Of a stretch of DNA of 34,138 nt, positions 15,879 through 24,600 are shown piece by piece. Made by a program: the position numbers and the translations under genes. The stretch covers positions 1 to 34,138 of the forward strand of contig NZ_AMZN01000034.1 in the NCBI RefSeq assembly GCF_000331535.1. The letters are read 5' to 3'. A model generated the notes under the pieces. It saw only the letters and a list, made by a program, of their open reading frames with translations, searched no databases and was not told the origin of the DNA. The stretch's first letter is position 1. Each line of letters begins with the position of its first letter. This stretch comes from Fulvivirga imtechensis AK7 (GTDB lineage: Bacteria; Bacteroidota; Bacteroidia; Cytophagales; Cyclobacteriaceae).

Positions 15879-16640
15879 ATGGCATTCTATGATCTATCTA
15901 AAGGCGACAGAGTCAGGCTGGTCCGCAGAATTCAGGAGAATATTGGTGAAGGTTTTCGCCATGGTGAGGCCGGGTGTATCCTAAAATACTTTTCGGATGA
16001 TGATACCTATGTCAGAAAAGCAGCATACCAGGCGGTTGGAAAGGTATATAAAAGTAGCCCCGAACTACATGCCCGTATTCTGGTCATTCTCAAAACAATA
16101 TTGAGATCCGATCTTGCCAAGGTAAGACAAACAGCAGTGAACGCTGCCGGAGAGATAGGTATCCATAACTTTGAAGCTGTGCAATATTTCTTCGACACAG
16201 GTCTTTTTGATCCCCATCATTCAGTCCGAAATGCTGTTATCGGGTCGCTCAAGAAAATGAGTGAGAAAAATCCCGTTCCCACATTGCAGTGGGCAAAGTT
16301 GTACCTCCATCATGATGATAAAGAGATCAGGCGAGAAGTTTGTCATGGTATAGAACTGAGAGGCCGTACACATCCTCAGGACATTTTACCGTTGCTGGAA
16401 CAATTGCAACACGATAAGACATCAAGGGTTCGGAATACACTTATACATGTGCTCGGACAAATTGCTTATAAAAAAGGATGCCTGCCGGTAGTAGTGCAAG
16501 CGTTAAGCGCATGGGACAATCAGATATTGGTAAAAGAAGCGATAGAAGAAATTGTAGATGTACACAGGCGCTACAAGAATTTTGCCGCGCTGACAGCAGG
16601 TGAGGCTAAAACCTATATTGAGCAATATTTTTCAAAATAA
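15879..16640 (+). CDS. HEAT-repeat protein (253 aa)
   Basis: The protein is a chain of about six HEAT-like helical hairpins. Repeats are seen as DDDTYVRKAAYQAVGKV (about 43-60), SDLAKVRQTAVNAAGEIG (about 77-95), DPHHSVRNAVIGSLKKM, HDDKEIRREVCHGIEL and KTSRVRNTLIHVLGQIA, each with the conserved Asp-x-Val-Arg turn. The fold resembles DNA-alkylation-repair/AlkD-like or phycobilisome-lyase-like HEAT proteins, but no catalytic residues can be assigned, so a scaffold role is likely. No signal peptide. A second, shorter HEAT protein follows 61 nt downstream. Confidence 0.75.
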   Translation: MAFYDLSKGDRVRLVRRIQENIGEGFRHGEAGCILKYFSDDDTYVRKAAYQAVGKVYKSSPELHARILVILKTILRSDLAKVRQTAVNAAGEIGIHNFEAVQYFFDTGLFDPHHSVRNAVIGSLKKMSEKNPVPTLQWAKLYLHHDDKEIRREVCHGIELRGRTHPQDILPLLEQLQHDKTSRVRNTLIHVLGQIAYKKGCLPVVVQALSAWDNQILVKEAIEEIVDVHRRYKNFAALTAGEAKTYIEQYFSK

Positions 16641-16701
16641 ATAATTGAATAACAATGTGTTAATATTTTATATTTAAAGCTATTTATAAGTTTTGTAATC
16701 A

Positions 16702-17220
16702 ATGAACTTTGAAGAAATAATAACCGATAAGGCCATAAAGCCAAAAGAGAAAACAGAAGCGCTTAGCCGGTGGCTTGCGAATAATCCTTTAGAGCTGGAG
16801 AGGCTTATTAGCTATGCTGAAAAAGCCAAAGATCCTGTGAAAGCCTCATGCATTGAGGCTATCGAATACGTTACTAAAGATAATCCTCAGATTGTTACTG
16901 TCCATTGTTGCGATTTTCTTTCCGCTGCTCTGACAGAAGATGTCCCTCGAATAAAATGGGAATCAGCAAGGGTTATCGGGAATATTGCTCATTTGTTTCC
17001 TGACCGGTTAGAAGTAGCCGTAAAAAATCTACTTCAAAACTCTGATCATAAGGGAACAGTAGTGAGGTGGAGCACAGCATATGCTCTTGTCCAAATTATA
17101 AAGACTAAGCAGTGGCAGACCAGTGCGCTTATTGGTGCTATGGAGGCCATTGCGCAGCGAGAGGAGAAGGCGAGTATAAGGAAGATTTATCTTACGGGCT
17201 TAAAGGGCATCAAAAAATAG
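16702..17220 (+). CDS. HEAT-repeat protein (172 aa)
   Basis: This shorter protein also consists of HEAT-like hairpins: KDPVKASCIEAIEYV, DVPRIKWESARVIGNIAHL (about 76-94), KGTVVRWSTAYALVQI and EKASIRKIYLTGLKGI. It probably forms a single curved solenoid and may pair with the preceding HEAT protein; the two are not close copies. The gene is separated from its neighbour by an A/T-rich stretch and faces the convergent mazF gene 36 nt away. Function is unknown. Confidence 0.68.
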   Translation: MNFEEIITDKAIKPKEKTEALSRWLANNPLELERLISYAEKAKDPVKASCIEAIEYVTKDNPQIVTVHCCDFLSAALTEDVPRIKWESARVIGNIAHLFPDRLEVAVKNLLQNSDHKGTVVRWSTAYALVQIIKTKQWQTSALIGAMEAIAQREEKASIRKIYLTGLKGIKK

Positions 17221-17256
17221 ACAGATATAAGACGCTTATAGTTGCTGGAAGGTTTT

Positions 17257-17580
17257 TTATTCCACGTAAGTTTCTTTGATTACAGCTTTTACCTCCTGTA
17301 GCTCAGGTTTGGATAAGCGGCCTAGCTTCTTTATGATTCGTTGCTTGTCAATAATTCTGATTTGATCCAGAACAATCCAGCCAATTTTGTTGTTGTGTTT
17401 TAATTCAATCCTGGTAGGGTAGTTTTTAGATTTGGTAGTCATTGGAGCGACTACTATTGCTCTTAGGTACCTATTCATTTCATCAGGACTAATGATGGTG
17501 CAAGGTCTTGTTTTTTTAATTTCGCTGCCTATGGTAGGATCTAAATTGATCAGTATGATGTCATATTGATTTAATTCCAT
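17257..17580 (-). CDS. mazF: MazF/PemK-family mRNA interferase toxin
   Basis: The 107-residue protein has the MazF/PemK SH3-like barrel: QYDIILINLDPTIGSEIKKTRPCTIIS (in part residues 5-31) with the conserved Gly-Ser-Glu and the Arg-Pro pair, VVAPMTTK (43-50), and the GWIVLDQIRIIDKQRI segment (67-82) with the conserved DQ. In the family these residues bind and cut single-stranded RNA at short sites. It overlaps the antitoxin gene by 10 bp, a tight type II toxin-antitoxin layout. No key residue looks lost. Confidence 0.88.
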   Translation of the reverse strand: MELNQYDIILINLDPTIGSEIKKTRPCTIISPDEMNRYLRAIVVAPMTTKSKNYPTRIELKHNNKIGWIVLDQIRIIDKQRIIKKLGRLSKPELQEVKAVIKETYVE

Positions 17581-17816
17581 TCTTCAAGATTTTCATCTTT
17601 AAAGACATCATCAAATAAAAGCTGATCATCCCCATTCTCATGCATCTTTTTAAAAGCTTCATCCCACCCTTTTCTTGGATTAGATAATGGTTTTAGAATT
17701 ATATAGCCTTTTTCAAGTATGAGTTCAACTTTTTCTCGCAAATTGTACTTTTCAAGCAAAGTTTTACTCAGTCTTATTCCTTTTGAATTACCGATTTTAA
17801 TTAGAGAAACTTCCAT
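17571..17816 (-). CDS. mazE: MazE/AbrB-type antitoxin
   Basis: The 81-residue protein has an N-terminal AbrB/SpoVT swapped-hairpin domain (SLIKIGNSKGIRLSKTLLEK, residues 4-23, then a VELILEKGYIILKP strand pair). The acidic, probably unstructured tail (residues 60-81, rich in Asp/Glu and ending EEWN) would block the MazF RNA groove. It lies upstream of the toxin on the minus strand. Before the start, two direct ATTACA motifs 11 bp apart (about 17838-17856) could be part of its own operator, and TCACTTTG on the minus strand resembles a -7 box. Confidence 0.85.
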   Translation of the reverse strand: MEVSLIKIGNSKGIRLSKTLLEKYNLREKVELILEKGYIILKPLSNPRKGWDEAFKKMHENGDDQLLFDDVFKDENLEEWN

Positions 17817-17914
17817 AAATAGCGTTAAATGTTATTACAAAGTGATTACATATTATGGTAAGTCCTACAAATTGCAGTGATATTTAGTTCCGGCAAAAAG
17901 GCATAGGCTATACT

Positions 17915-19120
17915 TCATCCAAATAGATCCAACTGTCCGCCAGGTGGCTTCGATTTTCCAAACACCGTACGGCCTCCGTACTTATAGCTGTCGCTTCTTT
18001 CCTTCTCGAGAATCTTTTCAAAACGGTCAGGATCAGGTTTAAAGTTCTTTTCCATTCTGACTGCGAGGTCATGGAGGCTCTTAACAGCCTTCTGCTTATC
18101 CGACTGCCCTATTTTTGCTCTTTCAACCGAGGTTTTAAGTACATGCATGGTTTCGTCATACACCTTAGTAGGCACGGGAAAGGGGTGGCCATCCTTCCCT
18201 CCATGAGCAAAGCTATAGCGTGCAGGGTCGTTAAAGCGAGAGGGAGTGCCATGAATTACTTCACTGACCAATGTCAGAGACTGTAACGTTCTGGGGCCAA
18301 GCCCGTTGACCATCAGCAGGTCATCAAAGGTATTTATCTTACCGCTGTTAGCTAATGCCAGTACACTACCCAGCCGTTTCAGGTTAACATCCTCTTTTCT
18401 CACGTCATGGTGTCTTGGCAGAATGATTTTGCGGATCTCTTTCATCATGAGGTCCGGTTCTTCCCGTGAGATGTTCATTATGCCCTCTTTAGCTGGTTTG
18501 GCTTCAGGGGCTGTCAGGTTGAGGATAGGCCCCTTGTTTAGGCCGCATACACCGGAATGTGGATTTTCAGTAAATGATCGGATTCCGGGTGAATGCCAGT
18601 GGTATCTTCTTGCCATACCATTGGTTTGGTTCATTCCTTGCTGCACAACCACCCACTCGCCCTCGGTTGTTACTACAAAAGAATGGAGATACAACTGATA
18701 ACCATCTTGGATAGCAGTGTTGTCGACTTTAGCGCTTAACTTGCTGTTTTTCACCATTACATCGCCATCAAAGCCTACCTTTTCTGCCAGCGATAGCAAT
18801 TCGTCAGGAGTTTTACGGGAGTGCTTTCCACGACCACCGCATATGAATATACCCAATGATGACGATATCGGATTGATACTCTTCTTTAAGGCGCCCATTA
18901 CTGAGGTGGTGATACCTGATGAGTGCCAATCCATGCCCAGAACCGCCCCAAAAGCCTGGAACCACAAAGGGTCGCTCAGGCGCCTGAGAAATTCCGACCT
19001 GCCATATTCCAATACCACAGCTTCAGTGATGGCGCCACCAAGCTTAGCCATTCTTCCAGCAAGCCAGTAAGGCACTTTACCTCCGTGCAAGGGCATGTCT
19101 GCATTTCCCGATCGTTTCAT
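17915..19120 (-). CDS. DUF763 family protein with a C-terminal clamp-binding motif
   Basis: The 401-residue protein matches DUF763, a family known mainly from archaea and scattered bacteria with no settled function. It starts MKRSGNADMPLHGGKVPYWL, which is typical. Other conserved stretches are ICGGRGKHSRKTP (93-105), QLYLHSF (142-148) and RYHWHSP (172-178). Residues about 265-290 contain VNGLGPRTLQSL, a helix-hairpin-helix-like element for non-specific DNA contact. The last residues are GGQLDLFG: QLDLF (396-400) matches the bacterial sliding-clamp-binding consensus QL(S/D)LF. Together these suggest a DNA-repair or replication-associated enzyme. No catalytic site is named here. The gene stands alone and diverges from the helicase gene. 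Confidence 0.8.
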   Translation of the reverse strand: MKRSGNADMPLHGGKVPYWLAGRMAKLGGAITEAVVLEYGRSEFLRRLSDPLWFQAFGAVLGMDWHSSGITTSVMGALKKSINPISSSLGIFICGGRGKHSRKTPDELLSLAEKVGFDGDVMVKNSKLSAKVDNTAIQDGYQLYLHSFVVTTEGEWVVVQQGMNQTNGMARRYHWHSPGIRSFTENPHSGVCGLNKGPILNLTAPEAKPAKEGIMNISREEPDLMMKEIRKIILPRHHDVRKEDVNLKRLGSVLALANSGKINTFDDLLMVNGLGPRTLQSLTLVSEVIHGTPSRFNDPARYSFAHGGKDGHPFPVPTKVYDETMHVLKTSVERAKIGQSDKQKAVKSLHDLAVRMEKNFKPDPDRFEKILEKERSDSYKYGGRTVFGKSKPPGGQLDLFG

Positions 19121-19262
19121 GTTTAAATGTACTAATAAATTTAGTAAAAACTAATATATTTGGATTTTGATCTTTAAAATTCCTTTACATATAATGGGCC
19201 AGTTTGAACGAAAAATTAGTCATGGCAGAGGTAATGAATTAAATAACCGCGCGTGGTGTTTA

Positions 19263-19289
19263 TTGTGTAGAATTAAAAAGCTAACTTTG
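19263..19289 (+). promoter_or_regulatory. Promoter of the DEAD-box helicase gene
   Basis: TAACTTTG (19282-19289) matches TAnnTTTG exactly, with TTGTG (19263-19267) as -33 element 16 nt upstream. The expected start site near 19296 leaves a leader of about 16 nt before the TTG start codon. Confidence 0.65.
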
Positions 19290-19311
19290 CAGTTCAAATA
19301 AAATACATCTA

Positions 19312-20997
19312 TTGACAAATTTTTCAGATTTAGGGCTTTCAGCACCGTTGTTGAAGGTTCTCCCCGAATTGAATCTTCAAACGCCAACAAAGATTCAGCA
19401 ACAAGCCATCCCCGTACTAATTAATGAAGCAGACAGAGATTTCATAGGGCTGGCCCAGACAGGAACGGGCAAGACGGCAGCTTTTGGCCTGCCACTATTA
19501 CAGGCTATTGATGTTACCCGCGGTGGTACACAGGCATTGGTTTTGGCACCTACGAGGGAGCTTGGGCAGCAAATAGCTCAGCAGATACAGGCATTTTCAA
19601 GATATATTAAAGGTGTAAGAGTGCAAGTAGTATATGGTGGTGCATCCATTGTGCCGCAAATGAAAGCGCTCAAGAATACACCGCATATTATTATAGCCAC
19701 TCCGGGGCGTTTGCTTGATCTGATCAACAGAAAGGCCATAAACCTTGGCTCGGTAAAGTATGTGGTCTTCGATGAGGCAGATGAAATGCTCAATATGGGC
19801 TTCAGGGAAGATATTGACCATATACTGTCATATACTGCCGGAGAAAAGTCTACCTGGCTTTTTTCAGCTACTATGGCTAAGGAAATCCGGGATATAGTGA
19901 ATAAATACATGGATAACCCGAGTGAAGTCAAGATCGACTCGGGTACGCTGGTGAACCAGGATATAGACCACCAGTACTTTGTCGTAAAAGCCAAGGATAA
20001 GGCCAGCCTTTTGGAGCGCATTATTGCATTGGAACCGGACATGCGAGGCATTGTATTTTGCAGGACCAAGCGCGATACACAAGAACTTTCTCATCAGCTT
20101 CAGGCGAAAGGATTGCCTGTAGACGCAATCCATGGGGACCTGTCACAAGCACAACGCGATCAGGTGATGAAGAGGTTTAAGAATCATACACTCGAATTTT
20201 TGATCGCTACTGACGTAGCTGCCAGAGGTATTGATGTCAATGACCTGACACATGTTATTCACCACTCTATGCCTGATGATCTTGAATATTATACGCATAG
20301 AAGCGGACGTACCGGACGTGCGGGTAAAACGGGTATTTCCCTCGCTTTGGTAAGTGCCTCGGAACAAAGAAAACTGAAGTCTCTTGAAAAGAGGTTGAAG
20401 CTTTCGTTCAGTCCATACCAACTTCCGGATGCCGTGAGTGTGGAAAACAATAAATTGAAAGTGTGGGCTGAAAAAATTATGGCTACAAAAGTAGATCAGG
20501 AAACCACAGAGGCACATGCTGCAGATATTGAAAAGATATTTGATGGTATGTCAAAATCTGAGGTTATTGAAAAACTGATAGCCTATAAGCTAAATAAAAT
20601 CGGTATTAACGGTAATAAAGGTCCACAGTTGGGACAGGATTTCGAAGGCTTTAGCGAAGATGTGCATTCCAATAAAAAAACGGATCGCTTTTTTGCGAAT
20701 GTCGGTAAAATAGATGGTCTGAATAAGCGTGAATTTATCGATTTTATAGTTGAACACTCTGATATAGATTCAAAACTTATTGGCCCTGTTACCATAGAAG
20801 AGAGAAGGTCATACTTTGAAGTAGAGAAAGAGGCATCAAAGAAAATCGAAGCCGCTTTTAAAGGGCTATTTATTGATGACAGAGAGATAAGGGTAAATAA
20901 GGATAATCCCAGAACAGGCAGGGTGAAGAGCAAAGAAAGAGGTAAACCCCGTGGCAGGAGAGGTGCAGGCCGCACTCCGAGACGAGGAAGAAAATAA
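19312..20997 (+). CDS. DEAD-box ATP-dependent RNA helicase (CsdA/DbpA-like)
   Basis: The 561-residue protein carries all DEAD-box motifs: the Q motif (TPTKIQQQAIP, 24-34), Walker A AQTGTGKT (47-54), PTRELGQQ (80-87), DEAD (155-158), SAT (184-186), and in domain 2 DVAARGIDV and HRSGRTGRAGKTG. A C-terminal part (residues about 465-535, FANVGKIDGLNKREFIDFI and onward) has the form of a DbpA-type RNA-binding domain, and the tail is Arg/Gly rich (KERGKPRGRRGAGRTPRRG). It unwinds RNA, probably in ribosome assembly or mRNA decay at low temperature. The TTG at 19312 is the start because the protein then begins exactly like its family and an upstream ATG is lacking. It precedes the cold-shock gene. 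Confidence 0.92.
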   Translation: MTNFSDLGLSAPLLKVLPELNLQTPTKIQQQAIPVLINEADRDFIGLAQTGTGKTAAFGLPLLQAIDVTRGGTQALVLAPTRELGQQIAQQIQAFSRYIKGVRVQVVYGGASIVPQMKALKNTPHIIIATPGRLLDLINRKAINLGSVKYVVFDEADEMLNMGFREDIDHILSYTAGEKSTWLFSATMAKEIRDIVNKYMDNPSEVKIDSGTLVNQDIDHQYFVVKAKDKASLLERIIALEPDMRGIVFCRTKRDTQELSHQLQAKGLPVDAIHGDLSQAQRDQVMKRFKNHTLEFLIATDVAARGIDVNDLTHVIHHSMPDDLEYYTHRSGRTGRAGKTGISLALVSASEQRKLKSLEKRLKLSFSPYQLPDAVSVENNKLKVWAEKIMATKVDQETTEAHAADIEKIFDGMSKSEVIEKLIAYKLNKIGINGNKGPQLGQDFEGFSEDVHSNKKTDRFFANVGKIDGLNKREFIDFIVEHSDIDSKLIGPVTIEERRSYFEVEKEASKKIEAAFKGLFIDDREIRVNKDNPRTGRVKSKERGKPRGRRGAGRTPRRGRK

Positions 20998-21011
20998 AAA
21001 GAAATAATTTT

Positions 21012-21049
21012 TAGCGTCCGGGCGTAACATTATAATGGCCCGAGCGTTA
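21012..21049. repeat. Imperfect 12-bp stem-loop between helicase and cold-shock genes
   Basis: TAGCGTCCGGGC (21012-21023) pairs with GCCCGAGCGTTA (21038-21049) with one mismatch and two G-U pairs, around a 14-nt loop. No T tract follows. It may end the helicase transcript or be a regulatory element in its 3' end. Confidence 0.45.
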
Positions 21050-21078
21050 AGAGGAAAAACATAGTAATCATTAAAAGC

Positions 21079-21107
21079 TTGTGTATGATTTTTTTTGGTT
21101 ACTTTTG
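21079..21107 (+). promoter_or_regulatory. Promoter of the cold-shock gene
   Basis: TACTTTTG (21100-21107) matches TAnnTTTG, and TTGTG (21079-21083) is the -33 element, with 18 nt between the TTG and the -7 box. The helicase promoter has the same TTGTG. The leader would be short, about 17 nt. Confidence 0.65.
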
Positions 21108-21129
21108 ATGAATATTTTAATAATTAATA

Positions 21130-21321
21130 ATGAAAGAAGGAAAAGTAAAATTCTTTAACGAATCTAAAGGTTATGGATTTGTAAAAGATAATGACGACAA
21201 CAAAGAGTATTTTGTACATGTATCAGGTCTTATTGACGAGATCAGAGAAAATGATGAAGTAACATTTGATCTTGTAGAAGGTAGAAAAGGTTTAAATGCC
21301 GTGAACGTAAAGCTCGTTTAA
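21130..21321 (+). CDS. Cold-shock domain protein
   Basis: The 63-residue protein is a single cold-shock domain (OB fold). The RNA-binding motifs RNP1-like KGYGFVKD (13-20) and RNP2-like EYFVHVSGL (27-35) are both present, with the aromatic residues that stack on bases. It is a little shorter than CspA (70 residues) but complete in its fold. It binds single-stranded RNA/DNA and probably melts mRNA structure. Its position after the helicase, with its own promoter and terminator, fits a shared role in RNA remodelling. The gene name cannot be assigned to a specific csp paralogue. Confidence 0.92.
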   Translation: MKEGKVKFFNESKGYGFVKDNDDNKEYFVHVSGLIDEIRENDEVTFDLVEGRKGLNAVNVKLV

Positions 21322-21359
21322 GAGATAAAGATATATAAGTTAATACCTTTTAAGTTTGA

Positions 21360-21387
21360 AGCCGGCTCATTGAGCCGGCTTTTTTTA
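21360..21387 (+). terminator. Intrinsic terminator of the cold-shock gene
   Basis: AGCCGGCTCA and TGAGCCGGCT (21360-21380) form a strong GC-rich stem with a minimal loop, followed at once by a run of T (21381-21387). It lies about 40 nt past the stop codon. Confidence 0.88.
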
Positions 21388-21683
21388 TTAGAGTCTCTAA
21401 GAAAGCGCCAATTCGGATCAGGCAGAAAAGCTGGGGACCTGAGAAGTCAAAAGAATACACCGATGGTCCGGTCCTGAAAAGCATAGACCTGTGCCTTTCA
21501 GGAATCCTCATTTGCGCTTTTTTAAGATACCTTCCTTTGCATCTGCGATAAATGATTAACCGTGGTAATGTAAGAATATCTGTCGTTTTACTCATAAACT
21601 TCTGAGTGTTATACTATAACATTCAAATATTTAGAATTATATTTAGTATAATAGAAACGGTTTGTTTCGTAGAGTGCCCTATA

Positions 21684-24600
21684 ATGAGAACACCATGTAT
21701 CCAAATCAAAATTATACTGGTATGCATGGCTTACTTGTGCCATCAACTAACATGGGCGCAATCAGATGACATCAGGTTCGAACGTCTTAGCGGCAAAGGC
21801 TTATCACAAAACACGATAGTTTCCATTACCCAGGATGAAAAGGGATATCTTTGGATTGGAACACAGGACGGGCTTAACAAATTTGACGGCTATCAGTTTA
21901 CTGTTTACTCCAGTGAAGTAAATAACAGCAACTCTCTTATCCATAATTACCTTAACAGTGTGGCGCTTTATAATAAAGATCACCTGGTTATAGGCTCTGC
22001 GGGAGGCCTCGATATCTTGAATATTGAAAGGGAGGAGTTCCGGCATTTTCACACACATAATGGTGAGCAACTCCGGTTTTCAGCGAAAGGGGTGAATTCT
22101 CTCTTTGTAGATGAAAACGAAATACTGTGGCTGGGGTCCATCAACGGATTATACCGAATAGACTCACTAAAAGGGGAGATGCATCACTTTACACATAAGG
22201 GTGATGATCCGGAAAGCATCAGTAATAACAATGTTACCTGTATCACAAGAGCTAGTGACGGCACATTATGGGTGGGCACTGAAAATGGACTCAACTGGCT
22301 TGACAGGTCGGGAGAAGTATTCCACCGGTATCAAAATGATAGCATTAACCAAAAACTCACAGATAACTACATTACTGCTATATATGAAGACAGACGTGGG
22401 AGAATATGGGTTGGTACTGTTAATGGACTGAATCTATACAAGCCTGCCACCAACGAGTTCGAACATTTTTTTGCTGATAAAAAAAATAGCAGCAGCCTGA
22501 CTGACAGCCGGATAACTGTCTTGTTTCACGATAGCAAAGATCATTTCTGGGTGGGTACCAGAGATGGCCTGAACCGGTTAGTGGAAGTTGATAAGGGAAT
22601 CGAATTTTTCCATTATAATCACATTGAGAATGACCCTAACACACTGAGCAATGGTTGGATATCATCAATTTTCGAAGACAGGACCAATGTGCTTTGGGTA
22701 GGAACATACTTTGGCGGACTCAATAAATATAACCTGGAGGGTAGTAAATTCAAAACCACCAGGCACAATCAGGAGGATCCCAATACCATTTCTAGTAAGA
22801 TTGTCCGTGGCATACTAAAAGATGCTGAAGGTAACGTGTGGGTTGGCGCTAATCCCGGACTGAGCAAGATCGATCGTAAAACAGGTAAGGTAACTCGCTT
22901 TTTTCATGACCCAAACAATCCCAACAGCCTGCCGGATGACCAAATCAGGTCGTTGTGTTTTGACAATAACGGACTATTATGGATAGGGACCCGTAACAAA
23001 GGGCTTTGCACATTCAACCCTTCGACAGGAGTGTTTACCACTATTCGACACTCCCCCAATAATCCATACTCTTACAGTGGTACTGATGTAAGAGTGATAT
23101 ATAAGGACCGTCACGGAGACCTGTGGCTGGGGTCTGACGGACAGGGGTTGTTTCACTATGAAATGTCAACAGGCAATTTTTACAATTACAAGCCGAAAAA
23201 TGATAACCCGAATTCCATTAGCAGCTTATATGTATACTATGCTATCCGTGAAGATCATGATGGTAATTTATGGGTGGGTACCTGGGAGGGGCTGAATATG
23301 CTCAATAGAAAAACCGGTGAGTGGAAAAGATATCTCCATGATCAAAACAATGCCAGTAGCCTTGCTGATGACTATGTAAAAGCTGTGTTAATAGACAGGA
23401 ACAATGATGTATGGATAGCCACTGCCGGAAAGGGGCTGGATAAGCTCGTTGACCGTCAAAAAGGAATATTTGAACACTATACTATAAAGGACGGCCTGGC
23501 TAACAACCATACATATGGACTTCTGGAGGATAATGATGGCAATATATGGATAAGTACTAATAACGGGCTGTCAAAGTTCGACCCGGCTCAAAAGTCCTTT
23601 AAGAATTATGAAAAGAAAGACGGCCTGCAGGATAATGAGTTTAATTCGGGAGCCTTTTATAAAGCTGAAGATGGCGAGCTTTTTTTTGGAGGTATTAATG
23701 GTTTTAATGCTTTTTTTCCCGAAGAGATCGAAGATAATCAGTTGCAACCACAAGTGGTAATCACTGACATTCAGCTTTTTAATAAATCCGTGGGCATTCG
23801 GGATACTTCCGCTCAACTTTACCTCGACAGGCATATTTCCTATACAGATACCATTACGCTGGATTATGATCAAAAGGTAATATCATTTGAATTTGCATCG
23901 CTTCATTATTCTAATCCCGGCAAAAATCAATACGCCTATATGATGGAGGGCTTTAACGAGGATTGGATCAATACCTCCGCAGACAAGCGCTTCGTGACCT
24001 ATACTAACCTGGCTCCGGGAAGGTATACATTTAAAGTAAAAGCAACCAATAATGATGGAATTTGGGCAGAGGAACCCGCGAAACTCGCGATTATAGTTAC
24101 ACCACCTTTTTGGTTGACCTCATGGTTTATCATCTTGTCTGCATTTTTACTGGTAGGGTTGGTATTGAGCATTCACAGCTTCAAAGTTCGCAATATTAAG
24201 CGGCAGAAGCGAATACTGGAAAAACTTGTGGCTGAGCGAATAGAAGAGCTGGATAGTAAGAACAAGCTTCTACATGAACAAAATGATGAGATACTGGCAT
24301 CCAATGAAGAGTTGGAAGCTATCCAGGATGAAATTGTGGCTCAAAATGAAGAGCTGGCACGTCAGAAACAGGAACTGGAAAAGTCTTACGAGGATATCCG
24401 TACCATAAGCGAAATAGGCAACGAAATCGCCTCAATGCTTGATTTTGAAAAGATCATAGAGCGGGTGTATGAGCATGTAAATAATTTGATGGATGCTACG
24501 GAGTTTGGCATTGGTATTTATAATATTAATGAAAAGACCATTCATTTCGCATTGTATATTTTTGAATCCAGACGCTTGCAGGGTTTCACAGCCCCTGTTG

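Noticed and set aside
17915-19120. A defence-type nuclease
   Set aside because: No nuclease motif was identified; the helix-hairpin-helix-like and clamp motifs point to repair or replication, and the gene is isolated from the toxin-antitoxin module.
21350-21595. Minus-strand ORF of 81 codons upstream of the sensor kinase
   Set aside because: It overlaps the terminator of the cold-shock gene, has no recognisable domain, and lacks a start region or repeat evidence. It is treated as a chance ORF in spacer.
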